Below, piece after piece: positions 1 through 8,495 of a stretch of 64,000 bases of DNA. The number at the start of each line of letters is the position of its first letter. Within the stretch, counting starts at the first letter, position 1. A program made the translations under genes and the position numbers. This DNA comes from Gammaproteobacteria bacterium (GTDB lineage Bacteria > Pseudomonadota > Gammaproteobacteria > Enterobacterales > Alteromonadaceae). The stretch spans positions 1 to 64,000 of the forward strand of contig JAAFAI010000012.1 in NCBI GenBank assembly GCA_018222405.1, read 5' to 3'. The notes under the pieces are model-generated. The model was not told the origin of the DNA and made no database searches. It saw only the letters and a list, made by a program, of their open reading frames with translations.

Positions 1-50
<50 letters not shown>

Positions 51-220
51 TCTGAACTGGTTTGAACCGGACCGCGTAGTTCGCTGTGCCGTTCAAGTGG
101 TGCGTATTATACATAGGGATTATAGGTTGGCAAGGCCTGTTTGGTGAATTGTTTCAATTTTTTGACCAACCGGTTAATTACCCACCACAACGCTTATTAA
201 GCATACTATTTACTACGCAT

Positions 221-526
221 TTATTTAAAATAAAGATTCATTTTTTGCGCCAGTTTAAAGTCCAGTTCGCTAAGGCCGCCCACATCATGGGTGGTTAATC
301 TGACTTCAACTTTATTATAAACATTAAACCACTCAGGGTGGTGCATGAGCTTCTCTGCCCAGATAGCAATTTGTGACATCCAGCCAAAAGCGCCAATAAA
401 CCCCTTAAAAGTAAATGTACAGGTAATAGCGTCGCCATCGCGCTGCCAGGAACTTCCCTCTACAGAGGTTGTATTTAAGGCGGCCAGTTGCTCTGCAATT
501 TCAGTATCATTTAGCTTAGTGGTCAT
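221..526 (-). CDS. phhB: Pterin-4a-carbinolamine dehydratase
   Basis: This 101-residue protein should dehydrate 4a-hydroxytetrahydropterin, recycling the cofactor of aromatic amino acid hydroxylases. The family signature is clear: [16 protein letters not shown] followed by [12 protein letters not shown], which carries the catalytic histidines. Length is normal for the family. I start at ATG 526 because AAGGAG sits five to six bases upstream; a longer reading to 562 has no such site. No phenylalanine hydroxylase gene is visible beside it; the left flank is the tRNA. Confidence 0.93.
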   Translation of the reverse strand: MTTKLNDTEIAEQLAALNTTSVEGSSWQRDGDAITCTFTFKGFIGAFGWMSQIAIWAEKLMHHPEWFNVYNKVEVRLTTHDVGGLSELDFKLAQKMNLYFK

Positions 527-815
527 AAGGACTCCTTGTTTGCTGATGTCGTTAACTACCATAACGAATGTCGGCTGCCCAACAAAGGCACATCTGCTTT
601 CTTTATGCTAGCAACTGTAAAGTAATCCATGCAGCAGGGTAATCCTTTCGTGTTTAGCAGGAAAATTTTACTTACGCCACGCTGCCACCTAATTCATCTC
701 AACATAAATTCAATTTTAAATCAGCCAGTTAAATATAAATAGCTGCTGGTGCGCTGCTTGCAACACCCGTTTCAGACGATTAACCCGATGACTCACAGTC
801 TGTTTGTGGAGAATT

Positions 816-1790
816 ATGAAAGCACTACAACTCGATACTTTTTGGCAACTGATAAATGAAAAGCTTGAACGTTGGGTCGAAGCAAGTATAAAACACCTGC
901 CTAATATTGCCGTGGCCATATTTATTGCCATGGCTTTTGGACTGTTAGCCAAAATTGTCGGTAATCTCGCTCACCGCGTGTTATCCCGCACCTTTGATTC
1001 CACGCAAATTGTCGGCTTGCTCACCTCCATTATTAAAGTGGCCATTGCAACCGCGGGCATTTTTATCGCGCTGGACTTTATCGGACTGCGGGGAACCGTA
1101 ACCTCATTGTTGGCCGGAGCGGGTATTGTTGGGCTGGCTATTGGTTTTGCGTTCCAGGACATTACTGAAAACCTGATAGCCGGCATTGCCATGGGGGTGC
1201 GGAAACCCTTTCAGATTGGTGATGTCATAGAAGCTGAAGGCGTATTTGGTAACGTAGAAGCAATAAACCTGCGCAACACTCATGTAATGACATTCTTTGG
1301 CCAGCGGGAAATCATTCCTAACAAGATTCTGTTTCGCAATATTCTTACCAACTACAGCGTTAACTGTCATCGTCGGGTTGAAGTGCCGGTTGGGATATCC
1401 TACGCGGACGATCCTCAGCAAGCCGCCGAAGTGCTAACAGAAGCCGTTAATGAATTTGATTTTGTGATCAGAAAAGAAGAAACCGGTGTGTGGGCTGAGT
1501 CCTTTGGCGACAGCAGCATTAACTTGCTGGTCTGGTTCTGGATAGAATATCCGGGCGAACCTGGTTTTCTGGCGGCAAGACATCAGGTAATCGTTGCCAT
1601 TCAGCGAGCATTGAGCGATGCTAATATACTCATTCCCTTTCCCATTCGCACGCTGGACTTTGGTGCTAAGGGAGGCGAGAAACTCAACGCTATGCTTAAC
1701 GATTCTGTTTTACCTGAAAACCAAACAGATGATGGTGCTTCCCAGCCATCGGCCAGTGAAGACGGCGATAGTCCTAGCGATGATAGTTAA
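816..1790 (+). CDS. MscS-family mechanosensitive channel
   Basis: This 324-residue inner-membrane protein probably opens under membrane tension to release solutes after hypo-osmotic shock. Three hydrophobic segments lie at roughly residues 20-42, 55-80 and 85-110. The third has the glycine/alanine-rich pore helix of MscS (SLLAGAGIVGLAIGFAFQD) and runs into the conserved RKPFQIGDVIE of the beta domain. The C-terminus is an acidic, serine-rich tail, unusual for a minimal MscS and likely disordered. Start ATG 816 follows GGAG. Its closest paralogue type cannot be fixed by eye. Confidence 0.9.
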   Translation: MKALQLDTFWQLINEKLERWVEASIKHLPNIAVAIFIAMAFGLLAKIVGNLAHRVLSRTFDSTQIVGLLTSIIKVAIATAGIFIALDFIGLRGTVTSLLAGAGIVGLAIGFAFQDITENLIAGIAMGVRKPFQIGDVIEAEGVFGNVEAINLRNTHVMTFFGQREIIPNKILFRNILTNYSVNCHRRVEVPVGISYADDPQQAAEVLTEAVNEFDFVIRKEETGVWAESFGDSSINLLVWFWIEYPGEPGFLAARHQVIVAIQRALSDANILIPFPIRTLDFGAKGGEKLNAMLNDSVLPENQTDDGASQPSASEDGDSPSDDS

Positions 1791-1821
1791 AAACAGTTTT
1801 AATTTTGTTTGGAGACATCCC

Positions 1822-1965
1822 ATGAAGTTTCGTAATGTACGTCTTTTTTTATTCGGATTAATTGCTGTTGCCGGTATGACAACGGGCTGTGCAACGATGG
1901 AAGGACTCGGCAAAGATATCAAAAAAGCCGGTGAACAGCTCGAAGAAGCCGCAGACAAAAACTAA
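1822..1965 (+). CDS. Entericidin-like small lipoprotein
   Basis: A 47-residue protein with an N-terminal hydrophobic segment, a lipobox-like TTGC ending at about residue 24, and a short helical tail with a GLGKDIKKAGEQLEEAA pattern as in the EcnA/EcnB family. It should be a cell-envelope lipoprotein. Entericidins act as a small toxin/antidote pair in Escherichia, but only one copy is present here, so no toxin role is inferred. GGAG precedes the ATG by about seven bases. It begins 31 bases after the MscS stop and may be cotranscribed. Confidence 0.75.
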   Translation: MKFRNVRLFLFGLIAVAGMTTGCATMEGLGKDIKKAGEQLEEAADKN

Positions 1966-2090
1966 GGGAATTAGTAACGTTCTTAGCAGTGCCCCAACTG
2001 GTCTGACAATCAACCAATGTGATAGAAATGTTGATTTTCTATTAATAATGGTAATAATGATTGCAGTTAACTGGTTGGGCCACTTCTCAC

Positions 2091-3014
2091 ATGAATTTAA
2101 ACCGAATCGATTTAAACCTGTTTGCTGTATTTGATGCCATATATACCGCAGGTAATCTTACCAAAGCTGCTGATATCCTTTGCATAACCCAACCGGCAGT
2201 GAGTAATTCGCTGGCCCGGCTTCGTGATCTGCTTAACGACCCGTTGTTTGTCAGAACCGGCCATACAATGAGCCCTACGCCGGTAGCACAGAACCTTATC
2301 GGTCCTGCCCGCCAGGCATTGGAACTGTTAAGAAACAGTGTCTTACAAAGTCGCGAATTTAATCCGGAAGTGGCTGAGAAAACTTTTCAGTTTGCCTGTC
2401 GGGACCTCATTGAGGCAAGCATCCTGCCGCGGCTGATTGCAAAAATTGAAGCCCAGGCACCCGCCATTACCATCACCAATTACGACATTGATAAAAAACA
2501 GGTGGTAAATGCCCTGGCCAGTGGACAACTCGACTTTTATGCCGACAGCGAGACGCTTACCGATCAATATCTGGCGCGTCATAAAATAGCCGAAGATCGT
2601 CTTGTAGTGGTTGGCCGGCCGGAACATCCGGCATTTTGCGAACCCATGTCTATGGAAAGTTTCCTGACTTATGGCCATATAAAGGTGTCCCAACGCCAGG
2701 AACAGGCCAATGAGGTGGATATTGAATTATCCAAGCTCGGCCACCAGCGGCGTATTGCCATGCAAAGTCATCACTTTCTTACCATCCCCAGCGTACTGGT
2801 AAAAACAGATCTCCTTGCCTGTTTACCGTCACACCTGGCCAAACATTACAACCTGGCCGTGAGTGAACTCCCCTTTGCTTTACAGCCCCTCGATTATTAT
2901 GTGTACTGGCACGTCAGTGCCAACGAAGATCCGGCCCACCGCTGGGTACGCCAGCAATTAATCGATATCGCTCAGGCGTTTCTTGCACCACCCTTAAATC
3001 AACACGCTGCCTGA
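2091..3014 (+). CDS. LysR-family transcriptional regulator
   Basis: A 307-residue LysR-type regulator. The winged helix-turn-helix is at residues 1-65 (NLFAVFDAIYTAGNLTKAA, then TQPAVSNSLARLR); the rest is a periplasmic-binding-like effector domain. The N-terminal style (RIDLNLFAVFDAIY) resembles the NodD/LeuO/DntR branch. ATG 2091 is chosen because homologues begin right before this helix; no strong ribosome site is visible. The target is unknown. Neighbouring candidates are the DUF3718 genes downstream, whose promoters carry a shared dyad, but that link is only positional. Confidence 0.88.
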   Translation: MNLNRIDLNLFAVFDAIYTAGNLTKAADILCITQPAVSNSLARLRDLLNDPLFVRTGHTMSPTPVAQNLIGPARQALELLRNSVLQSREFNPEVAEKTFQFACRDLIEASILPRLIAKIEAQAPAITITNYDIDKKQVVNALASGQLDFYADSETLTDQYLARHKIAEDRLVVVGRPEHPAFCEPMSMESFLTYGHIKVSQRQEQANEVDIELSKLGHQRRIAMQSHHFLTIPSVLVKTDLLACLPSHLAKHYNLAVSELPFALQPLDYYVYWHVSANEDPAHRWVRQQLIDIAQAFLAPPLNQHAA

Positions 3015-3030
3015 ACTAAGTAACCTTCAG

Positions 3031-3054
3031 GGCCTCGCAGCACCCTGCGAGGCC
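3031..3054 (+). terminator. Strong hairpin after the LysR gene
   Basis: GGCCTCGCAG and CTGCGAGGCC form a perfect ten-pair stem with a four-base loop, 16 bases after the LysR stop. A T-run (3066-3070) comes only later, so this is a weak intrinsic terminator at best, or an mRNA 3' stabiliser. Confidence 0.45.
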
Positions 3055-3193
3055 AGCAAAACTCATTTTTAAAGCAGTAAAACCACCGCATTTTCAACTT
3101 TCCACAGCTCCAACAAAAATAACTTATCTTATATTTTTCAAAATCTTACACAGGTAAAATCGGAAACCATCACGCTCAAAGGTATTTAACTTC

Positions 3194-3245
3194 ATAACAA
3201 TGTATCGTCCGCGCAATTTACCAATCCTGCAGACAGGGCTTTAAT
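3194..3245 (+). promoter_or_regulatory. Shared promoter, copy 1 (dyad and -10)
   Basis: ATAACAATGTAT (3194-3205) is the copy-1 form of a dyad ATAC-N4-GTAT. Exactly 34 bases later comes a -10-like TTTAAT (3240-3245). The same two elements with the same 34-base gap precede the next three genes. The -35 region is poor, so an activator at the dyad (centre near -52) is the simplest reading. Confidence 0.6.
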
Positions 3246-3315
3246 GACTGTGACAAAACAAACAACTGATTGACCACCTAACTTAACTTATAACCTATCT
3301 TTCAAGGAGCTAACC

Positions 3316-3711
3316 ATGTTGAAAATTGTTAAGTCCTCTTTGTTTGCTTTAACTGCATCACTGGCGCTTACCGGCACCGCAAATGCTAATGTTGAAGAAG
3401 CGCTGGCCAACATCTGTACTATCGTAAGTGCCGATGATAAAGGCGAGCTACGTAAAAAAATGCGGGCTGTTCAATCGGACTACCGTCTCAAGCTGCACGA
3501 CTACTACTCAGGTATTTCATGCAATGGTCAGAGCTTAATCCGCACTGCCCTGCAAAATAACGCCGTTGAAGTTGGCACGCTACTGGTAAAGAAAATGCCT
3601 AGCCGTGAACTGGGTGAACCAGAAAAAGACGGAAAAACGCTGCAAGCGTGGATCAATGAAAATGGTCTGCAGGACCATGCCATTGCCAAGGAGTTAATGG
3701 ATCGCCTGTAA
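3316..3711 (+). CDS. DUF3718 secreted protein, copy 1
   Basis: A 131-residue exported protein of unknown function. Signal peptide of about 24 residues ends at TANA; the mature part has two cysteines (NIC and ISCNG), probably a disulfide, and the DUF3718 core with SLIRTALQNNAVEVGTLLVKK. It differs from copy 2 at only four of 107 mature residues, yet many codons differ silently (10 of the first 19 mature codons). The signal peptide differs more from copies 2 and 3 than they do from each other. AAGGAG precedes the ATG. It has its own promoter and terminator, so it is monocistronic. Confidence 0.85.
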   Translation: MLKIVKSSLFALTASLALTGTANANVEEALANICTIVSADDKGELRKKMRAVQSDYRLKLHDYYSGISCNGQSLIRTALQNNAVEVGTLLVKKMPSRELGEPEKDGKTLQAWINENGLQDHAIAKELMDRL

Positions 3712-3739
3712 AGCGGCCAACGTACCCTTTTCATGATAG

Positions 3740-3817
3740 CCATGTAAACAGTTCAACATGGTTGCAGGGAATTTAGCAGTCCCCTGCATTTAGAAGGCGC
3801 CGAGAGGCGCCTTTTTT
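3740..3817 (+). terminator. Structured 3' UTR and terminator, copy 1
   Basis: Three hairpins follow each other: CCATGT/ACATGG (3740-3761), GCAGGGA/TCCCCTGC (3764-3787) and AAGGCGCC/GGCGCCTT with a T-run (3794-3817). The last is an intrinsic terminator. The same series follows the two paralogues downstream. Confidence 0.85.
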
Positions 3818-3904
3818 CTTCATTTTAACCATAAGCCCCCTGTTAAGACCACAACCCACTGATTTACTGATTCTTTACGACACTATGAAAAGGTATCAAG
3901 TCCA

Positions 3905-3956
3905 ATACCGATGTATCACCTAAGCTGTTTTACCCACCTTATACTTTAGGTTTAAT
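3905..3956 (+). promoter_or_regulatory. Shared promoter, copy 2
   Basis: Dyad ATACCGATGTAT (3905-3916), 34 bases, then TTTAAT (3951-3956) followed by AGACC. The distance from -10 to the start codon (70 bases) equals that of copy 1. Confidence 0.65.
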
Positions 3957-4026
3957 AGACCCAACAAAACAAAGCAAACAAAATTATTTCCCTTTAAGGC
4001 TGCTAAAACTAACGAGGATTACCACC

Positions 4027-4422
4027 ATGTTGAAATTTGCTAAAACTGCTGCTCTTGTATTAACTGCTTCTTTTGGTATTAACGCCACTGCTCACGCTAA
4101 CGTGGAAGAAGCTTTAGCTAACATCTGTACCATCGTAAGTGCTGACGACAAAGGTGAGCTGCGTAAAAAAATGCGTGCCGTGCAGTCAGACTACCGTTTA
4201 AAACTGCACGACTACTACTCGGGCATTAGCTGTAACGGTCAGAGCCTCATCCGCACCGCGCTGCAAAACAACGCTGTGGAAGTAGGTACCCTGCTGGTGA
4301 AAAAAATGCCCAGCCGCGACCTGAGTGAGCCGGAAAAAGACGGTAAAACACTGCAGGCCTGGATCAACGATAATGGCCTGCAGGATCACGCGATTGCTAA
4401 AGAAGTAATGGATCGTCTGTAA
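4027..4422 (+). CDS. DUF3718 secreted protein, copy 2
   Basis: Second of three tandem paralogues, 131 residues, signal peptide ending at TAHA (residue 24). The mature sequence is nearly that of copy 1; the replacements are conservative or near the C-terminus (for example Glu to Asp, Leu to Val). Function is unknown; an abundant periplasmic or secreted product is inferred from the strong ribosome site (GAGGA), strong terminator and gene amplification. Kept separate from its neighbours by a terminator on each side. Confidence 0.85.
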   Translation: MLKFAKTAALVLTASFGINATAHANVEEALANICTIVSADDKGELRKKMRAVQSDYRLKLHDYYSGISCNGQSLIRTALQNNAVEVGTLLVKKMPSRDLSEPEKDGKTLQAWINDNGLQDHAIAKEVMDRL

Positions 4423-4446
4423 GACATTCCCCCTCTTTCATGATAA

Positions 4447-4523
4447 CCATGTAAGCTGTTCAACATGGTTGCAGGGAGCATAGCAGTCCCCTGCATTGGA
4501 AAGGCGCCGCAAGGCGCCTTTTT
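4447..4523 (+). terminator. Structured 3' UTR and terminator, copy 2
   Basis: Hairpins CCATGT/ACATGG (4447-4468), GCAGGGA/TCCCCTGC (4471-4494) and AAGGCGCC/GGCGCCTT with T-run (4501-4523), in the same order as in copy 1. Confidence 0.85.
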
Positions 4524-4603
4524 CCTTTCTAGCTGACTATGAATAAATCTAACCAACTGATTTTGAATGGTAAAAACCACACAACCACAGAGTATAAGAA
4601 TAA

Positions 4604-4655
4604 ATACCAATGTATCAGCCCTGCTGTTTAAGCGAATGTTAGTTTGGGGTCTAAT
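4604..4655 (+). promoter_or_regulatory. Shared promoter, copy 3
   Basis: Dyad ATACCAATGTAT (4604-4615), 34 bases, then TCTAAT (4650-4655) preceded by GGGG and followed by AGC. Confidence 0.65.
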
Positions 4656-4707
4656 AGCTTCAACAAAACAAACTTTTAAGACTGCTAAACTTAATAGGAT
4701 TACTACC

Positions 4708-5103
4708 ATGTTGAAATTTGCTAAAACTGCTGCCCTTGTATTAACTGCTTCTTTTGGAATCAACGCTACTGCCCACGCCGACGTGGAAGAAGCACTGGCG
4801 AATATCTGCACTATCGTAAGTGCTGATGATAAAGGCGAACTGCGTAAAAAAATGCGTGATGTTCAGTCAGACTACCGGTTAAAACTCCGTGATTACTATG
4901 CTGGTATTTCTTGCAACGGCCAAAGCCTCATCCGCACAGCGCTGCAAAATAACGCTGTTGAAGTGGGCACTCTGTTGGTGAAAAAAATGCCAAGCCGTGA
5001 TTTAAGCGAGCCAGAGCAAGACGGTAAAACACTGCAAGCCTGGATCAATGACAACGGCATGCAAGACAACGCCATTGCTAAAGAAGTACTCGCCCGTCTT
5101 TAA
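4708..5103 (+). CDS. DUF3718 secreted protein, copy 3
   Basis: Third tandem paralogue, 131 residues. The signal peptide is identical to that of copy 2, but the mature protein has diverged more: about nine changes, including Ala to Asp in the helix after RKKM, His to Arg in KLRDYY, and a changed C-terminus (VLARL). Both cysteines are kept. The ATG at 4708 is chosen over a longer in-frame reading from 4567 because that would run through the promoter and lose the signal peptide; AGGA lies upstream. Function unknown. Confidence 0.85.
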   Translation: MLKFAKTAALVLTASFGINATAHADVEEALANICTIVSADDKGELRKKMRDVQSDYRLKLRDYYAGISCNGQSLIRTALQNNAVEVGTLLVKKMPSRDLSEPEQDGKTLQAWINDNGMQDNAIAKEVLARL

Positions 5104-5126
5104 GACTCATAACGAATTCATGATAG

Positions 5127-5201
5127 CCATGTAAACATTTCAACATGGTAGCAGAGCTCCGGGCTCTGCGGTGGGGCGCCTTAGGGCGCCTTTCCTTTTT
5201 T
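5127..5201 (+). terminator. Structured 3' UTR and terminator, copy 3
   Basis: Hairpins CCATGT/ACATGG (5127-5148), GCAGAGC/GCTCTGC (5151-5169) and GGCGCC/GGCGCC (5175-5190), then TTTCCTTTTTT. The middle stem has changed on both arms relative to copies 1 and 2 and still pairs. Confidence 0.85.
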
Positions 5202-5250
5202 GATAAATCACCATAAAACATACACTTACAGCTATAACGTATTAACTTAA

Positions 5251-5302
5251 ATACCAATGTATGATTCTCAATGTGTCATCACATCTTCAACTAAGGTGTA
5301 AT
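5251..5302 (+). promoter_or_regulatory. Shared promoter, copy 4
   Basis: Dyad ATACCAATGTAT (5251-5262), 34 bases, then TGTAAT (5297-5302) followed by AGACC. It precedes a gene that is not a DUF3718 paralogue, which argues for a common regulator rather than simple duplication drag. Confidence 0.62.
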
Positions 5303-5342
5303 AGACCTGTTGCTGACCGAGATCAATAAAAGCGAGCGTATT

Positions 5343-5615
5343 ATGAAAATTAAAATCGTTACCCTTAGCCTGCTGACATGCTGCTTATTCACAGGTACGA
5401 CCATGGCCAACGAGCATAATACCCAACCTGCTTCTGGCGCCAGTTCTCCACAATTGATTAAAAAATTACGTGCAGACTCTTCACGTCTGCCGGTAGATCA
5501 GTTACTCGGTAAATACATCAAAAAAAATAATCGGTCTGAAAATACCTTCACAACAGCGCCAGCGTTATCTTTGAGCGGTGCTAATCAACAGCCGGGACAA
5601 CAAGCTGGTCGGTAA
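5343..5615 (+). CDS. Small secreted protein of unknown function
   Basis: A 90-residue protein with a signal peptide of about 21 residues (cleavage after TTMA). The mature part is a basic amphipathic stretch (LIKKLRADSSRLPVDQLL, GKYIKKNN) and a low-complexity Ser/Gln/Gly tail. I do not recognise the family. ATG 5343 is used because the signal peptide starts there. It shares promoter geometry with the three DUF3718 genes but not their 3' UTR. The basic mature region could bind nucleic acid or membrane; that is a guess. Confidence 0.65.
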   Translation: MKIKIVTLSLLTCCLFTGTTMANEHNTQPASGASSPQLIKKLRADSSRLPVDQLLGKYIKKNNRSENTFTTAPALSLSGANQQPGQQAGR

Positions 5616-5743
5616 ATTACTGCCGTACTACCCCTGTACCAATTATTAGTTATCACAATTTGTTGCATTCATTGACTACCCCTCAGGCCTAATTGTCACT
5701 ACACTATGCGCCAATTACTGCCGATAAAAAGTCAGGGCTATCT

Positions 5744-8332
5744 ATGCAACCCATGCAACAACTTCAGTCTTCTCATTCTTCGTGTCTTTCACGAACGTTT
5801 GTGCCGGCAATGTCATTGCTGGCTACCGCAATTCTTTCTTCTTCAGTGTTTGCACAATCTTCTACTGTTGTACCCGAGTCCGGGCTGGAAACCATTGAAG
5901 TTACGGCGCAAAAGCGTTCGCAGAACTTACAGGAAGTACCAGTAGCCGTTACCGCACTAAGTGGTGAGCTGTTAGCAGAAAAAGCCAGTTTCGATATTTT
6001 TGATATCGAACGCAGTGTCCCTACCCTGTCAGCATTTCAAAGCCAGAGTGCAACCAATAGTGCCTTCGCCATTCGCGGGATTGGTACCTCTTCGCAAAAC
6101 TTTGGTTTTGAGTCTTCGGTGGGGTTATATGTAGATGGCGTTTATCGTGCCCGCCAGAACTCGGTGATTAACGACTTGGTCGATATCCAGTCAGTAGAAG
6201 TTCTGCGAGGTCCTCAGGGCAGCTTGTTTGGTAAAAATACGCCGTCCGGTGCAGTGGTTATTAATACCGTTAAAGCCGATTTTGATGGGCGGGGCTTTTT
6301 CCAGGTTACTGCCGGCAATTTCAATACGCTCAACGTAAGCGGTGCTAAATCGGTAACCCTGATTGACGACGTACTGGCTATGCGGGCGAGCGGCTTCAGC
6401 GCACGTCGTGATGGTTGGGTAACTGACCAGACTCACCCCGGCAAAGACCTTAACAACCGCGACCGCTCAGGCTTTCGTCTGCAAGCCTTGTATACTCCCA
6501 CGGATGCCGTGTCGGTAAGAGTGATAGCCGACTATGCAGAACTCGACGAGCGCTGTTGTGCAGCGCTCACCTGGCAGGGTAACGCCCAGGCAAACGAGAT
6601 AGCGGGTAAGTATGGTACCGATAGCCTTATTGCCTCGCCATTAATTGGCGGCCGCGTATTTACCCAGGCGCAGTATTTCGATTTCACCACGGCACTCAGT
6701 ACCTCGCCGCGTTCAGCCATGCAAGACCGGGGAGTGTCAGCAGAGATCGACTGGCAAATCAGCGACACCTTATCTCTGGTGTCTGTCAGTTCACTGAGAA
6801 AATTTGATAGCTTTGACTATATCGACTCTGACTTCTCCGACGGCGAGCTACTCTCCACCACCAATGACTCAGCCCAACGCGCGGTGACACAGGAGCTAAG
6901 GGTTCACTATGCCTCGCCCTCGTTATCTGCCATTGCCGGTGTCTTTTACTTTCATCAGCGCCTTGACCTCGATTTCAATAATATGATTGGCAGTGATTTT
7001 CCGGCCTTTTTTGCCACCAGTGCAGCCGAACTCCAGCCTCTTATTGAAGGGATTAATACGCTAAGTACATTAAGCGGTGGTCTGATAGCACCGGTGGCGC
7101 CAGCCACGCCGGGAGGCACCGACTTCCCGCACAGTGCCGATCAGACCCAGGACAGTTACGCAGTGTTTGCCCAGACAGACTGGTCGTTTCTGCCACAGTG
7201 GACCCTGACTACCGGGGTCCGCTGGACCACCGAAGATAAAACACTAAACGGTGAATTCAGCGAAGTTGGGCCAGGTATAAATGGTTTACCTACTCAACCA
7301 CAGGATATTCCTAACCCCTATGCCGCTGTGCCAGCTTTAACAGATATCGCCACGGCGCTTGCCACCATGCAGATGCCCGGTGCGGATTCGCTGGCAGCCA
7401 TCGCACCGTTTCAAAATCCGGGCTGGGGCTTTTATTTTCTTAATACGGCTTCTATCCTGCCGCGACCGTCCATGCAGGAATCCTTATCCGATGACAATGT
7501 TTCTGGTACGGTTAAAATTAGCTACCAGCCCAATGATGAGCGCCTGATTTACCTGTCCTGGGCGAATGGATTTAAGTCTGGTGGTATCAATACCGACCGC
7601 ATAGCGCCTGGATTTAACCCGGTATTTAAAGCCGAAACTTCCCGGGCCTGGGAGTTGGGTCTTAAGCAGGAGTTCCCTGAATACGATTTACGCTTTAATC
7701 TTGCCCTGCATAAAACGGATATCGACAACTTTCAGGCATCCACTTTTACCGGGACTGGCTATAATTTGCAAAATGCTGGCAGCATCGGTACCAAAGGCGT
7801 TGAATTCGATTTGGTCTGGTTACCGGTTGCTTCTACTCAGATATCGTTAAATTTCGCCCGCACACTGGCCACCTTTGACGAGTTTGACAATGGTACCTGT
7901 TGGGTTGCCTATACCTGGCACACCGGCATTGACGACCCAGGCCGTCAAAACCCTGAAGATCCCTATTGTTCACGGGCCGGCGATCGGGTCGGTTTTGAAC
8001 CAGAAACCCGTTATACACTGGGTATTGAGCATTATATTGACGTCTTTAGCTTCCCCACCACGGTCCGCGTGGATTATCTGTACACCGGTGATCTCTTCAT
8101 GGATGACACCAACGATCCGTACAAACATCTCGACAGCTTTGATCTGGTTAACGCCAGTTGGATGTGGGAAATGCCGGCATGGGACAGCCAGTTAATTGTC
8201 TGGAGTAAAAACCTGTTTGATACCGAGTACGTGGCTAAAAATGGTTTTGACGTGCCGGTTCAGGCGGGCAAGATCATGGCTTACCCGGGCATGCCGCGTA
8301 CCTGGGGTATTACCCTGAGAACCCATTTTTAA
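5744..8332 (+). CDS. TonB-dependent outer-membrane receptor
   Basis: An 862-residue outer-membrane gated channel for energy-dependent import of an unknown ligand. After a signal sequence ending near SSSVFAQ come a TonB box-like ETIEVTAQK, the plug domain (VPVAVTALSGELL, IRGIG, GLYVDGVYRAR, SVEVLRGPQGSLFGKN, GAVVI) and a 22-strand-type barrel ending in aromatic residue Phe (ITLRTHF). It belongs to the large receptor group common in Alteromonas and sphingomonads. No adjacent degradative or siderophore genes suggest the substrate. ATG 5744 is favoured over an upstream TTG (5693); the ribosome site is weak either way. Confidence 0.88.
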   Translation: MQPMQQLQSSHSSCLSRTFVPAMSLLATAILSSSVFAQSSTVVPESGLETIEVTAQKRSQNLQEVPVAVTALSGELLAEKASFDIFDIERSVPTLSAFQSQSATNSAFAIRGIGTSSQNFGFESSVGLYVDGVYRARQNSVINDLVDIQSVEVLRGPQGSLFGKNTPSGAVVINTVKADFDGRGFFQVTAGNFNTLNVSGAKSVTLIDDVLAMRASGFSARRDGWVTDQTHPGKDLNNRDRSGFRLQALYTPTDAVSVRVIADYAELDERCCAALTWQGNAQANEIAGKYGTDSLIASPLIGGRVFTQAQYFDFTTALSTSPRSAMQDRGVSAEIDWQISDTLSLVSVSSLRKFDSFDYIDSDFSDGELLSTTNDSAQRAVTQELRVHYASPSLSAIAGVFYFHQRLDLDFNNMIGSDFPAFFATSAAELQPLIEGINTLSTLSGGLIAPVAPATPGGTDFPHSADQTQDSYAVFAQTDWSFLPQWTLTTGVRWTTEDKTLNGEFSEVGPGINGLPTQPQDIPNPYAAVPALTDIATALATMQMPGADSLAAIAPFQNPGWGFYFLNTASILPRPSMQESLSDDNVSGTVKISYQPNDERLIYLSWANGFKSGGINTDRIAPGFNPVFKAETSRAWELGLKQEFPEYDLRFNLALHKTDIDNFQASTFTGTGYNLQNAGSIGTKGVEFDLVWLPVASTQISLNFARTLATFDEFDNGTCWVAYTWHTGIDDPGRQNPEDPYCSRAGDRVGFEPETRYTLGIEHYIDVFSFPTTVRVDYLYTGDLFMDDTNDPYKHLDSFDLVNASWMWEMPAWDSQLIVWSKNLFDTEYVAKNGFDVPVQAGKIMAYPGMPRTWGITLRTHF

Positions 8333-8399
8333 TTACGGCTGTTGGCTTCCCGGTGTTCCCTTTTCACCGGGTAACTAATACCAATCCTCGCCGCTTTTA

Positions 8400-8440
8400 T
8401 TGAACGAGATCAAATCGTCATTGCGCAGAGTCTGTATGCT
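8400..8440 (+). promoter_or_regulatory. FNR/Anr-like box and -10 for hemN
   Basis: TTGAACGAGATCAA (8400-8413) matches the FNR consensus TTGAT-N4-ATCAA at nine of ten positions. A -10-like TATGCT (8435-8440) puts the box centre near -41, the class II activator position. HemN genes are classic FNR/Anr targets. Confidence 0.72.
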
Positions 8441-8495
8441 ACGGCTTATCAGGAACTATCCGGTTCCCATAACGATAAACAGATGAATTCAGCCT

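Noticed and set aside
1822-1965. Entericidin-type toxin-antidote pair
   Set aside because: Only one small lipoprotein gene is present; no second copy nearby.
5616-5743. Fifth copy of the shared DUF3718-type promoter before the TonB receptor
   Set aside because: GTACCAATTATT at 5636 breaks the dyad and no TNTAAT follows at 34 bases.
8349-8371. CCCGGTG/CACCGGG hairpin as terminator of the TonB receptor gene
   Set aside because: No T-run after the stem.
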